Shown in pieces: positions 51,571 through 63,650 of a DNA stretch of 64,000 nt; within the stretch, counting starts at the first letter, position 1; each line of letters opens with the position of its first letter. The stretch comes from Pleodorina starrii. Lineage: Eukaryota > Chlorophyta > Chlorophyceae > Chlamydomonadales > Volvocaceae. The position numbers and the translations under genes were made by a program. Below the pieces are notes generated by a model, which worked only from the letters and a program-made list of their open reading frames with translations, ran no database searches and had not been told where the DNA came from. The DNA is taken from contig BRXU01000012.1 of assembly GCA_030267565.1 (NCBI GenBank), forward strand, positions 2,912,501 through 2,976,500. Reading direction: 5' to 3'.

Positions 51571-52991
51571 GGGCCCTATGGACGCCCGAAGAAAGTCAGT
51601 CTGGCGCCAAAGCCCTCCGTCGGAAAGAACCGGGAGCCTCCGAAACCCCGAAAAGCGCTGGCGGCAACCCCGCGCGGCCCCGCCAGAGAAGGAGCGGGCA
51701 GAATAAGGAAACCAGGCGGGCCCCGTGCGAGGGGAAACGCAGGGAGGGGGCAAACCCATGCATGTGAGCAACCATGTCGGGGACAGGCGGGCAAGCAGCA
51801 ATCACAACACCATCCCTCACTGCGTCATCAGATCGACCACCACCCGACCATCGCATCTCCTCCCCCTCCCCCCCCCGCGTGCATTGGCACGCTGTCTTCA
51901 GCCATGAATGTCCGACAAACGTGTTCACGGACGGCACAGTACGACACACGGCACGACGGCGCACCACATCCGCAAGAGCCCTGCATGCACGGGGCCAATA
52001 GGTGTGGCGCAGCGCAGCGCAACGCAACGCGGCTCAGCAGACAAGCCGGCTCTCTTCGCACGAGTGGACTTTGCGCGGCATGCAGGAATGAATATTTTGC
52101 CGGACAGGCGACCTGGGCCCCCACACTCTTCAACAACCGCAACCGCGACCACAACCGCAACCGCAACAACGCACCTCCCGCTGCCAACCAGAATTGCCCC
52201 CCTCAGCTTCGCTTGCCGCGCGTCACAACCCCAAGATACTAAATACAAAACCCTATTCGAGATGCGTTGCTGAAGTCATATTGGATGGTGTTCGTCGACG
52301 CCCGCCCGCGCCCTAACTCCGCCTGCCTTTCTTCTCTCCGTAATCGCAGCCCGCGACACCCCCTCCCTCCCTCCCTCCCTCCCGAAACTCAAAACTCATC
52401 AGCTACAGAATCGCCGCGCGGACAAAGTCAACCCTGCCGCATACAAAGTCAATCCGGCCCATCAATCCTGCCTGCCAAATACTTCAAGAGAGCCAAGAGC
52501 CCTCTCACAAAGGGGTAATGGGTCCACCCGCGCTGGCAGGGACTCAACACACAGACTTGCTGCAGCAGCAGCTTTGGAAGCGTCCGAAACACAACAACAT
52601 TGCGGGCAGCTGGCCCGTTGCTTTCACCCTGGGGGACTAGGGACTGGGGACTGGGGATGGGGGTTTGGCCCCGAGCCCCGAGCCCGCGCCCCCATCTTCA
52701 TCTTCTTCTCAGCAGTCTTCTGCTGCGGCGGCAGCTTCGCGCTCGCAAGACGTAGAAGCGCAATGAATATCGGGAACTCACACTGCTTGCAGCGCCTCTT
52801 GCGTCTGCGCCTCTTAGCGTCTGCGCCTCTTGCGTCTCCTCAGGGCTACACAGCCGGTTGGCTGCATGGCCCCCCCTCCCTCCCCTCCCTGTCACACAGG
52901 TGTAGATTGTCGCTGCCGGCTTTCCACAGGCTGGGTGGCTTTGGCTTAAGACTTGCATCCGACGACCCGGCACTGCACTGCCCTACCGGGC

Positions 52992-53016
52992 CCAGACAGC
53001 CAGCCAGCCAGCCAGA

Positions 53017-53059
<43 letters not shown>

Positions 53060-53068
53060 ACAGTCAGA
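52992..53068. repeat. (CAGC)n tandem tract
   Basis: 77 bp of CAGC with occasional CAGA units, the same motif as at 15136-15184 and 23428-23477 in repeat R. It lies about 140 bp beyond the kinase stop codon. Confidence 0.9.
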
Positions 53069-53206
53069 CGATAGCTGAACCCCAAACAGCTGAAAATCTC
53101 CGCCTCCTTCTAGTCCTCTGCCTACTCCACTGCACGGCCTCCAGCCCGCTGCCTCCTCCTCCTCCTCCTCCTCCTCCTCCTCCTCATGCGGCTGCTGTTG
53201 CCCGCT

Positions 53207-56200
53207 TCACGCCTGCATCCCCGAGGAGGAGGGGGCGCGACGCAAACAACGGGCGGCAGCCAGTCGGACACTGCGGTCGGGGTGCGAATAAGGAAACAAC
53301 CGCAGCGGTGGAACGGAGGCGACGTTGGGAGTGGGAGTGGGAGTGGGGAGGGAGGGCCGCTGCGGCTGCGTCTGGGGCTGCGAGCCCAAAGACGAGAGCA
53401 CAACCCCTCACGCCCGCCCTCAACCCCCACTCGCCCAGCCGCCCCTCCCTCCCTCCCCCGCCCCCGCCCGCTCCCTCCCGGTCGCAGACTCATCGCCCTT
53501 CCCTGGCCTCATAAAACCCACCCATGCAGGTGACCATCCCCCTCAGCCCTCCCCTCTCTCCCCAGTCCCCACCCTCCCCCTCCCCCAACCCCCACGGTTT
53601 CACCCCCATGACATCCCTCCCTCCCCCCGCCCCCCCAACCCACCCACCCACCCACCATCGAGCCCTGCACCCAGCGGTGCTTCAGCAGCTCATAAATAGT
53701 GGGCCGGTCCACGGCCGAATCCGCGAGACAGGCCGCCACAAAGGCGCGCGCGTCGGCCGAGATGGCCGAGGGGAAGGTGGGCAGGCGGCGGCAGGCGGGG
53801 GTGCCCTCGTCCATGGGCGGGGGGCCTCCAGGGAAGGGCGTAAAACCGACCAGCAACTCGTACGTCAGCACGCCCAGGCTCCAAATGTCCGCCGCAGAGC
53901 CGTACGACAGGGCCGGGTTGTTCTTGTTGTCCTCTGGAGTACGCTTCAGAGGACACACCTGGACCTCCTGTTGGGGGGGGGGGGGGCGGGGGCGGAAGGG
54001 GGGTGAAGATGACACGAGGTGGGATGAGAGGTTGGGGAAATAAGGATGGCACGAGGGGGGACAGAGAATGATATGCTCCTTAATATAAACATGAGTCACT
54101 GCGGACGTTGTTGAGCAAGCACACGAGGGGGGAGGAGGGGGGGGGTTCAGGGTTGTAAAGAGGAAACCATAGAGGAAACGGAACCAAAAGGCGAAGAGGA
54201 GGGGCTGTAGGGGTAAGTAAAGAAGAGACCGCGGTGGAGGGACCCGAGGCGAGCAAGAGGGGGGTTGGGCGTGTAGAGGAAGGCTCTTCCGGACCAGAGG
54301 AAGAGGCCTCCTCCAGAGCAACCGCTGCGCACCCATCTGCCCTTCCCTTCTGCCCGGCTCTGGTGGCCTCAATCAGTGGCCTCAATCAGCTCCGGCGGCC
54401 TTCATGGGTGCCTCCGCCCCGCCGCATGAGTCCCGTGCCATCGCTGCCGCTGCCGCTGCTTCCAGCAGCCCCTCCTTCCGTCCCACCGGCCCACCGGCCC
54501 CGGCTCCACTCCACAACGACCGCTGCGGCTCCGCTTGCTGCTGCTGCTGCTGCCTGGCTGGTCCTTCTGTCTCTGCTGCAGCTGCCGCTGCTGCTCCGCC
54601 CGCCGCCCGAAGCGCCACCCGCCCTCCCCCCTGGGTGCCTCGACACGCACCTCCCTCCAACACCCCCCCCAAACCCCCAATCCCCCGGTGGGCACGTCCC
54701 CCATCCCGCCTCCATTCCTTGGCTGCGATTTCTCGCCTTCACTCCCACCCCCCTCTCCCTCCGCCAAATCCACCGGCTCAGCGGTACCAGTAAGCTCCTC
54801 CGTCCGGGTTCCCCACCCCCACCCCCGTCCCCTCCCGGGCCCCCTGTCTGTCTGTCTGTCTGTCCGTGCGTCTGTCCGGCTCACCGGTGCCATGTAGTCT
54901 CTGGAGCCGGTCCGGGTGACCGCCCGCTCCTCCGCCAGACAGATCGACACGCCGTAGTCGCACACCTTGAGCTTCCAGTCCGAAGTGAACAAAAGGTTCT
55001 CCTGCAGGGGGGGAGGGGAGGGGGGTTATCCACGTATAGGCAGAGGGGGAGAGGAGGGGGGGCGGGGATGAGGGTGCAGATGAGGGCGGGGATGAGGGCT
55101 GCTCCACCTGCGGGGCAGCGCTCGGGTTAGGCGTCCCTCTCGCTCCTCTCCGGGTGCCCTTGTACGCTTCCACTCAGCCCCTCTCTCCCCTCCATTTCCC
55201 TCTCCTCCCCCTCCTCCTCCTCCTCCTCCTCCTCCTCCTCACCGGCTTGATGTCCCGGTGCATGATGCCCCTGGTGTGCAGGTAGTGCAGTGTCCGCAGC
55301 AGCGGCACCATCACCAGTTCCAGTGCCTGCTGCTCGCTGAAGCGGCCGCCCAGCTTGCGTCGCGCGCGGTCCAGGGAACCCCCCCGGATGTACTCGAGCA
55401 CCAGGACAAGCTTGTCGCCCTCCTGCGTCGCGTCGCGCGGTGCGATGCGATGCGGCGGTGGGTGGTGGTGAGCGATCGAGATGGTGGTGGTGGAGGTGAT
55501 GGAAGAGGAGATGATGTGTGGCAAGGCGAGTTTTGGTCTTTCCCTGCTCGTGCGAAAGGTTCACGACCCGCAACAATGACTTGGACTCACCCGAAACGCC
55601 GCCAGCAGCTGCACCACATTCGGGTGGTCCAGTCGCGAGTGGATGTCCAGCTCTCGAAGGACCTGGTTTCGGAGAAAGTCCGACAGGCTGCTCAGCGAGT
55701 AGACCTTGAGGACCACGTCCTGGCCGGAGCGGAGGCAGCGAGCCTGTGGGAAGCCGGTAGAAAGCGAAGAAGGGAGGAGGGCGAAGTGGGCAGAGGGGGT
55801 AAAATGACAACAAAGAAGGCGATTGTGCGGATTTCACGCACGAAAGGTCGCACAAGCATGGATGCGAACAAGTGGCCGGAGGGATAGCGGAAGACAAACA
55901 AGCGGTTTGTGATGTGAATTTATTTGGACTCAGGCATGGATAGGGCGACACGGATTATGGTCGGCAAGTATTAGTAGCTGGTTTCGGGGCTACGGACTAT
56001 ACTAGACCCATTTCATAAAAGTAGACTTTACAGTACTATTATACCATTTCTCGGCAATCGCAACCGCAAAGGGAAGATTTTGTCTTAGTTGGGTTTTTGG
56101 TCACTGTTGCCATGCCAACCGCCTCAGTTGACCATCGGCACAAGTTACGCCCTGCCGACATCCCCTTCTCATGTTACCAGACGCTGAAAGGACGACTCAG

Positions 56201-58064
56201 TCAGAGGCATCCAATGGGCGCGAAGTTCAGCGCACATCCAACCCATCAGCACAGGGACGGCTGACGCTAGCTATCATCTGCGGAGGACCACTTTCCTCCC
56301 ACGACCCGTCCACAACAAACCGTATCAACCTTTTCCCCGCACTCACACAGCCTCTACTTGACGACTTGCATCATGGACCCCGCAGCGACCCTCCCACGCA
56401 GCCCTTTCCACCACCCCCACATACCCACTCACCTTGAACACCGAGCTCGCGTAGCCGCCGTATAATTGCCGCGCGATGCCGTACTGCGACATGGACCAGT
56501 CGCCCCGCCGCATGGCCGCCGGCGCGTTAGCCCAAAGGTGTATGAGCCCCGGGCTCGGCGTCAGCCGTGGCGTGAACGAGGGCGGCGTCATCGGCTGCTG
56601 CGGGTACGGCTGCTGCGGTTGCTGCTGATGCTGGTACTGTTGTTGCTGCTGATAATTAAGCTGGTGCTGCTGCAGTAGCTGCTGTTTTCCGGCGACGGGG
56701 ATGCTGCCGGTGCTGGCCCTCGGCCGGGGCGCCGTTTGGAGCTCCAAATAGCCCTCACCGGCGGCGGCGAAGGGGCTCGGCGAGGTGCCGTTTCGGTGCT
56801 GCCGAGCCGCCAGCAAGATGTGGCGACTGGGCCGAGCCGGGTTGACGCCCGTGATGGGCGTCAACGCGCGGCTGCCGCCGCTGGCCGCCGCCGCCGCGGC
56901 GGCGGCAGCGGTGGCCATGGCCTCCTTGCCGTTCATGCTCATGCTCACCCACGGCATGGCCGGGCCCCCGCCGCCGCCGTTGGCAGCCGCTGGGTTCATG
57001 AAGGCCGAGTGCGGCAGCGTTGCCGAGTGCGGCAGCGTTGGGTCGGGCAGCCGACCCAACGCCGAGCTGCCGTTGGCGGTGCCATAGCTGCCGCCGCCGC
57101 CGGCGGCGGCGGCGGCCTCGGCGGCTGCCGCGGCCGCCGCCGCCGCGGCGGCGGCTGCGGCAGTGTGCGAGGAAGAGGCGGTGCGGATGAAGCTGGGCAG
57201 CTTCTCAACGGTGGAGTTGCCGGACGACGCCGCGCCATTATAGTTGTTGTTGGCGGCAGCTGCGCTGCTGCTGGCGGTGCTGTTGCTGAAGGACGTGATC
57301 GTCATCATCGTCGTGCCGCTCGAGGCGGTTGAGGAGGTCGTGCCGGCGCCGTTGCTGTTGTAGTTGGCGACTGATGATGAGGATAGCGAGGAGGAAGAGG
57401 AGGAGGAAGCGGGGGCGGGGGCGGGTATGCAGCTTGAGAGGAAGGACGGCGGCGGGACGTCGCGGGAGGGGCGGAGCTGCAGGGGGCAGTCGGCGGCGGC
57501 GGTGGCACCGGGCGCGCAGCGCACGGAGCGGGAGAGGAGGTTGCGCTCCGCCAGATGGCGAGCCAGGGGCGTCTGGACGGGCTTGCGGGCGGGGGGAGAC
57601 AGGGACTGGGGCGAATACGTGGCGGCGGTGGGGTCGGAGGCTCCGCGGTCGATGTAGGAGAAGCGCGGGCAGCCGCCGGAGGTTGAGGGGCCGGCCTCGC
57701 CAGTGCCGCCGCCTGTGCAGCGCGTTGGGATGCCCATGGAGCTGCTCTTGGGGCTGTCGAGGTGGGTGATGCCGGAGGCTGCAGAGTTGAGGTGGGAGGA
57801 GTGGATGGCGGTGTTGGTGTTGAGGGTTGCGCTGCTGGCCGAGTGACCTGTACACTTGTTCTGAGAGTTCAGGTTGTCGCCCGACCAGAAAACGCCGCGA
57901 AGTGTGGTGTCCATGATGCCCCAATCGGGCGAGGTCGCTTCGTCACTGGACGGGCGTTTGTCGTCGGTGGTGAATGCGCTGACACGACGGATAAACATGC
58001 CTTCATGTCCCGAGGCCCTGGCGAACGCTGGTGGCGCAACCATGGTGCTTTTTCGATTAAGCAT
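53207..58064 (-). CDS. Ser/Thr protein kinase, Aurora-like, with long disordered N-terminus (6 exons)
   Basis: Exons (minus): 58064-56433, 55743-55591, 55422-55243, 55001-54885, 53967-53656, 53377-53207. They join to 854 aa, all introns phase 0; the last exon is the weakest call. Residues 1-520 are low complexity: Ser/Ala/Asn-rich, a poly-Ala run, then a Gln/Pro-rich block. The kinase domain starts at the exon 1 end with glycine loop LYGGYASSVFK. It continues with VVLKVY (Lys557), the helix-C glutamate in VLRELDIHSRL (575), HRDIKPEN (Asp652), DYG in place of DFG (670), and GSRDYMAPE, whose P|E is split by an intron. DIWSLGVLTYELLVGFTPFP follows. The activation-segment and DIWSLGVL pattern is closest to Aurora-type kinases, a group that in Chlamydomonas includes CALK, which acts in flagellar length and severing responses. 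Orthology to CALK is not shown. All catalytic residues are present, so it should be active. Confidence 0.88.
54066..54120 (+). repeat. Intron motif M2 (third copy)
   Basis: In the kinase intron between exons 4 and 5. Relative to transcription it has the same orientation as the copy in intron 4 of the WW-protein gene, and it ends about 100 bp before the acceptor. Confidence 0.7.
55026..55040 (-). repeat. Intron motif M1 core (third copy)
   Basis: CCTATACGTGGATAA on the minus strand (the kinase sense strand), 24 bp before the exon 4 acceptor. This is the same orientation and position as the two copies in the WW-protein gene. Confidence 0.6.
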
Positions 58065-61000
58065 TCTACGCTGGCGATATTTGCTGCCAGCGGCCGCTGA
58101 ACGCGGGTATTAGTAGAGGAATTGGTAAACAACCAGAGAGGAAGCCGATATTACGTCTGCACATTCTGGCCCATGACGGCCGTTACAGAGTATCTGACTG
58201 CTCTCTACACATCCTGTGCGCCACGAGGTGTTTATCCCGACCCAAAGGTACGGTCTCGGCAGCCCCGGACGGTTACGAGAAGGGTGCTCCGCGAAATAAT
58301 CAAACAGACGCCCCGCTCCACTTTGGATGCTAATTATACGTCTAAGATTCGCTGTATCTAAGATTGCAACTAAAAAGCGGCGGTTTTGAGTGCGGCCGCT
58401 AGTGCGAAAAAACGTTAGTTTTCGCTTCTACTGTGATATTACGCAGTGCATTCACAGATAGCCTGTTGTTGCGGCTCGCAATGTTGTGAAAAGGTGGGAA
58501 GGGGCGCATGGCGAGGTTGAAGGCGGGAAGGTACGGCATCGCACTTACGAAAAGGGGAAGTTTCCCTCAAGGACACTGGAAGCCCGCTCTCCACACGACT
58601 GAGCTTGGAAACACGGCTCATTACGCGTCTTACGGCGAGGTTGTGTAGTATATTCCGGATGCCAGCTTGTACCTGCGCGTGTTGCGGCGAAAAATGCGAC
58701 ACCTAAGCCGAAAATCACTTTCCCTGCACCGATGCATACTTCACGAAAGACAGTTCTTACCTCGTTGTTTCTTTTCCCAGTTATGGCAGCCAAGTAACCG
58801 AGGGCAGTTGAAGGAAGAGCGCACGTGTGCGAGAAACGGAGAAGCGAAAGCGTGGCGCGCACCACAGGCAACCAGCAGCCCTCAGCACAAGTCAGCAACC
58901 TATGACATCTACCTAAGCGTTTATGCGATGGAACCCTAGGGCAGCTGCGGTCCCGATGTCACTCTTGTCTGTAGCCGCAACCTGTCCAATTACTAATTCA
59001 CTCAAAATGTCGTCTTGTTGCAGTGCAAGGACAAGAAGATGTCAACCTTAACCGCAACAAACGGCGCGAAACGGCGTGAAAACCGCCGCGACGTTGCGCT
59101 GCAACCACCCGCCTCCTCTCCCTCCCTCCTGTCCGTAATACATCCGGTCCATCAAAATCGATCTCGCCCGATGCAACCTCCGCGTTGTAGACGGCCCAGA
59201 TCACACAACGTGCGCACGCGCAGAGGTGCAGGCACGCAACCTTGTGCGGCGCCGGCTGATGCCCGCGAGATACCCATGGCGAGGCGAAAGGATCTGCACT
59301 GATCTGCAGCACATCTGGCACGCTCTTTCAACTGCCCTCCTCTGGCCTCTCGGGTGTTCCTTCACGCCGCCCGCGACAACAGCAATTTCGCAATTCCGCT
59401 ACATTGCCCCCCAACCAAACCCCGAAAACCCAAAGACTGACGCAGTGCTGCGCAGTGCGCCGCAATCGCCGTCGCTGCTACTCCCGCGACCCACGGGACC
59501 GCGGTTCTGGGCCCGCTGTGGACCCACAAACGGCCCGCCGCTCCCCTCCTCCCCCCTCCCGTCGGGGCCCTTCCGTGCGCACAACACGTCGCACCCGCTG
59601 CTGCGCCCACCCTTAATTCCCTTCAGGATACAGCCGCCGCCCCCAAAAAACCCACAGATGGGATTTTCCCCTGCCTCCCTGCCTCCCTCCATGAGATCGA
59701 TTGCCAGGAGGCGGAAGGGGTGGGGTAAAAAGTGATACCGCAGCGGAGACGGAGACGGCGTTAGCGAACGGACCCAGAACCCAGTAATACTTACCGAACA
59801 TACCTGTAACCTTACCGAGCTGAAAATACGCTGCGACCGCGTCGCCGCCAGACCAACCCAGACGGACGATTACACGCGGTGTTATCCACGTGTAGGCCGG
59901 GGGGGCGCGAGGGAGGCAACCACATCAGCGCGCCGCTTGCCCGAAGCCAGGGGGCAGCTGAAACAACAGCTGCCGTTGTTGTCCTGCATGATCTATTTCC
60001 CGCCTACCCCAAAAACAGGAGCAGGCGCCGCGGCGACAGCGGCCCGGCCCCGACCTAGGGCATTACCGGTAGCTTGACACGACCCAGCGACGAAGCAGCC
60101 AGCCAACCAGCCAGCCAGCAGCAAGCAAAGCACGCGTGCGCCTCGGATGTAGGTACTGTACGGCTGGTACGACAGGATGGCCGTGAGGAGCCGCGCGTGC
60201 CGCCTTGAAACCCGTCGGTCGCTCCCTCTTCGCCTCTCTCTCTTGTGCTGACAGGGGCTGACAGGCACTGACAGGGCTTCTCTCCGCTACGTTACGTGCC
60301 AGCGAGCGCAGCTCCCCTGCCCTCCTCTCTCCCGCCGGAGCGCCCCTCCGGCCCCCTTACCCCCCGCCCCCCCACCGGCCGTCAAGAGGCCGAGAGCGCC
60401 ATCGGGGCCACATCCCCTGCACCCCATCATCCGCCCCCACCACGGGCCCCCCCGACCAATGCCCCCACCCACCCGTACCATGCCCCCACCACAACCCGCA
60501 CAGGCCTGGGAGGATGGGAGGTAAGCTGGCTGCTAGTGCTAGTATGTGCGCTGCGAGTCAGACGGTGGACACGGCCCCAGTTGCCCCCCCGGAGTGGCGT
60601 CAATCGTGACTGCCGCCAGGGGCCTCGCCTCATATATGATGTGACATATGGTATGAGTCATATCCGTACACGTCTGACACACCCCTGACGCAGCCCCCAG
60701 CCCCCCGCAGCCCCCTACCCTCACGCACAATCGATCGCGAATCGGGCTCACATTGCACTCAATACACACACATACACATACTCTCTTCCGCTCCCGGTTA
60801 TGTCACCAATCCCAGCAGGGGTCCCTCTCCACAATCTGCGCTCCCCAGCCCTCTCCCCCACTACCCCGGCCTACACGTGAATAACTCCCCCCCACACACA
60901 CGCACACGCACACACACGCACACGCAGTGCCCTCCCAGCTCTGTGTGGCCCCCTCAGCTGTGTCTCGCCCCCCTGCGCGCGGGTCGCTCCTTCGCCCAAC

Positions 61001-61098
61001 CCCACCCCCCAGCCCTCCTCCCCCACCCCCCATCACCTCCCGAACATCTCACGCCCGCTACCCCCTTCACGCCCGCTACCCCCCTTCGCCGCTATCCC
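58065..61098. other. Intergenic between kinase and cryptochrome genes
   Basis: About 3 kb without a recognisable gene. It contains M3 at 59725-59766 and M1 cores at 59881-59900 (minus) and 60866-60883 (plus). Elsewhere these motifs mark introns, so a gene with exons too short for me to see, or long UTR introns, is possible. A TTACA at 59870-59874 could serve as the cryptochrome polyadenylation motif. Confidence 0.4.
59725..59766 (+). repeat. Motif M3 (third copy)
   Basis: TAAAAAGTGATACCGCAGCG then GAGACGGAGACGGCGTTAGCG; two differences from 40494-40534. Confidence 0.65.
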
Positions 61099-62571
61099 TC
61101 AGGCGTCACTTCCTGCGGCCCCCGCCGCCGCCTCGCCGCCGCCCGCCGGCTTCATCGCCTCCTGAATCGTTCGCTGGCGCTTGCCACCGCGGGGCCCCGC
61201 CGATTTGGGCTTGGCAGCCGCCGCCGCCGCCGCCGCCGCTGCCTTGGCGGCTGCGCCTGCGGCGCCGCCGGGAGGGGAGCCCTGCAAGGCGGTTGTGGCG
61301 GCGGCGGCAGCGGCGGCGGCGGCGGTCGCATCTGCATCCGCCGCCGCCGCCGCCGCCGCCGGCTTCTTGCTCCTGGCCGGGGCCTTCCGGGCGGCGAACA
61401 TGGCCGCGGCGGCCACGGCGGCTGAGGACGCCGCGGCGGCAGCGGCCGATTCGCCGACAGCGGTGGCGGCGGCGGCCGGGGCCTTATTCTTCGCCGTCGC
61501 CTTCGCGGCCGCGGCGGGGGCCTTCTTGGCCGTCTTGGCGGCGCTCGGCGCCTTCGCGGCGGCGGCGGCGGTATCGCCGTCGCCGTCGCCGCCGTCACCC
61601 TCCCCAGCCGACCTGCGAGGTATCGCCGTTGGTGACCCGACCCGAACAACCAACGCACACCAACTCATCAACAATTTGGCACAATTATGCAAGAGGGACC
61701 TCCTCCTCCGCCTCCGCCTCCTCCTCCTGCTCCTCCCCCTCCTCGCTTTCATCATCCCGCCATTTCCACCTTCCCCCCCCCCTCCTCGCCGGTCCCTACA
61801 CCTCCCTCCCTCCCTCCGTCCCGCCCTCCCTCCGTCCCTCCGTCCCGCCCTCTCATCGCCTAAGCTCCTGCGCCGCGGCTCCTAACCTTTCCCTCCCTCG
61901 ACTCCCTCGCCTCCCTCCCTCCCCCCGCTGCTGCCGCCTTACTTGTTGGCCCGATACGCCGCCGCCATGCGCGCAATGTTGGCCTTGGAAGCGGTCGCGT
62001 GGTCTACGATGGGCGCGGGGTAGTCGCGACCCACCACGCAGCCGGCGCGGCGCTGCACCTCGGGGGGGGCAGTCCAGGGTTCGTAAATGTACTTACTGGG
62101 CATATCCTTGAGCACTGGAAGGAACCTGATGTTGGAGTAGGTGGTAGGGGGGGGTTCAGGGAGTGGGGTGGTAGGGGGGGAGTGAAAAGGAAAATACCGC
62201 AGCGGTGGGGGAGGGGTGGGAGTGGTGGGGTGGGTGGGTGGGTGGGGGGAGGGCAAGGGGCCGCGGGGAGTGTGTGTGTGTGTGTGTGTAGCCAAGAGAT
62301 GAGACCGCAGCGGCGGCGGGGCGGAGGTTGCGGCGACGTTGGAGAACGGACCCAGGACTGAGGGGCTTCCCTCGACACCCTCGACACACCCTCGACACAC
62401 TCCCTCGACCCTCCCGACACATATTCGGCACCGGGGCGCTCACTTTCGGATGAATTTTCCGTCCGGGTCGTACTTCTTTCCAAAGGTGATGGGGGAGTAT
62501 ACCCGGAAGTATTGGCTGAAGAAGGCGGAGGCGCTCAGCCACATCCAATTGGCGGCGTTGAGGTAGTGGTC
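61099..62571 (-). CDS. Cryptochrome/6-4 photolyase, animal type: C-terminal exons only
   Basis: Exons (minus): 62571-62444, 62125-61943, 61612-61099; both introns are phase 2. The first two encode the C-terminal half of the FAD-binding domain: NAANWMWLSASAFF, QYFRVYSPITFGKKYDPDG, KDMPSKYIYEPW, DYPAPIVDH, ARMAAAYRAN. This is diagnostic for the animal cryptochrome/6-4 photolyase group. Whether it repairs 6-4 photoproducts or senses light (like algal aCRY) cannot be told without the N-terminus. At 61942 the codons AAG TAA G contain both a stop and a GTAAG donor. Using the donor joins in frame to an Ala/Lys-rich tail of about 170 residues ending in KRQRTIQEAMKP. No upstream exon was found up to 64000, so the gene is 5'-incomplete here, through a long intron or truncation. 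Confidence 0.82.
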
Positions 62572-63614
62572 CTTAGGGGGGGAGAGGAGAGGGGAGGAGG
62601 CAGACAGGGGCAGCGGGGGGGGGGGGAGGGGGAAGGGGGCAAACAAGGGGGGGGGGACAGGGGCGGGGAGAAGGGTAACCGACGAGGGCGGGAGGCAGCA
62701 CGGGGGCAGCCGATGGGCGAGCGGGGGCAGGCTCATCGGTTTCGTCGCCTTCCAATCCAACCCACCACCCACCGACGCGCACCCAGCCCCCTCCCTCCTC
62801 CCCAGCCCCCCTCAAACACGGGGGTTCCGGGTCCGCTCGCTGACGCCGTCTCCGTCCCTTCGCTGCGGTATCTTCTTTCTTTCTTAACCCCCAAACACGC
62901 ACACACATTCACACACGCACCCGCACACCCGCACACACATACACGCATGCACACACACACACCCACACACATACACACACACACACGCACACACACACAC
63001 GCACACACACACATGCACACACACACATACACACACACACGCACACACACGCACACGTACACACGTACACAACACACACACACACACACACACACACATC
63101 GTACCCCACCGCTGGTCCCCCGGGTGAAAGAGATCGGGGTGTCGAAGGCTGGAGACAATGGTGTCCTCTGGTGCGCGGGGCGGCTGGAGTGGGATGCCAC
63201 CAAGAAGACTACAACGCTGCCGCAGAGCAGTGGTGGAGGAATGAGTCTGCATAGGGCCTGGACCAGACTGCATAGCAGGTGGTGGTTGGATAACTAAGAT
63301 CGGGCGGCGGCAGGCTTCCGAAGGATATAGGAGGTGGTAATGGCACCGGTGTGAGTGCCCTTGTAGATTACGCAGCTGTAGAGCATGCGTTCGGTGGACT
63401 GAGGACAGTAGGCGCCTGGGGCTAGCTTAGCTGGCACATGGACAATCAGGTGGACGCTGTCCTGTGACGATTACGGCGCAGCGGTTAGCACTTCCCGGTG
63501 CAGTGTGCGGACAAGGTGGTACGCCCCTCCTCAACAGAGGAGTGCTTCGGCGGTCTCCCGTATGTGGGCGGGTTAGCGCCCCCGGCCAGTGTCGGCCCGG
63601 CAGATATGTAACAG

Positions 63615-63650
<36 letters not shown>
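62572..63650. other. Upstream intron or flank of the cryptochrome exons
   Basis: I searched the minus strand for the expected preceding exon (the GW.HHLARH and TRGDL pattern) and did not find it. The interval is G-rich, then microsatellite, then about 500 bp of unassigned sequence. It includes a weak tRNA-like stretch near 63476 (GCGCAGCGGTTAGCAC) without a matching B-box. Confidence 0.4.
62895..63099. repeat. (CA)n microsatellite, long
   Basis: About 200 bp of CA dinucleotides with GC, TA and TG interruptions. A second pure (CA)n tract of about 30 bp lies at 63617-63648. Confidence 0.95.

Larger units (their letters stand above)
46875..53206. other. Long intergenic region, no confident gene
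   Basis: About 6.3 kb between the convergent WW-protein and kinase genes. It is rich in short tandem repeats and low-complexity sequence. Apart from a possible isolated exon at 50086 I see no splice-linked coding sequence. The 3' UTRs of both neighbours probably extend into it. Confidence 0.45.

Noticed and set aside
61181..61885. Plus-strand Ala-rich open frame
   Set aside because: It is the complement of the GCC/GCG-rich cryptochrome tail exon. The minus-strand reading is supported by an in-frame splice join and basic residues.
63105..63300. Missing upstream exon of the cryptochrome
   Set aside because: None of the minus-strand frames shows the expected HHLARH or TRGDL signature.
63465..63560. 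A second tRNA-like SINE head
   Set aside because: GCGCAGCGGTTAGCAC resembles an A-box region, but no B-box follows at the right distance and no target duplication was found.
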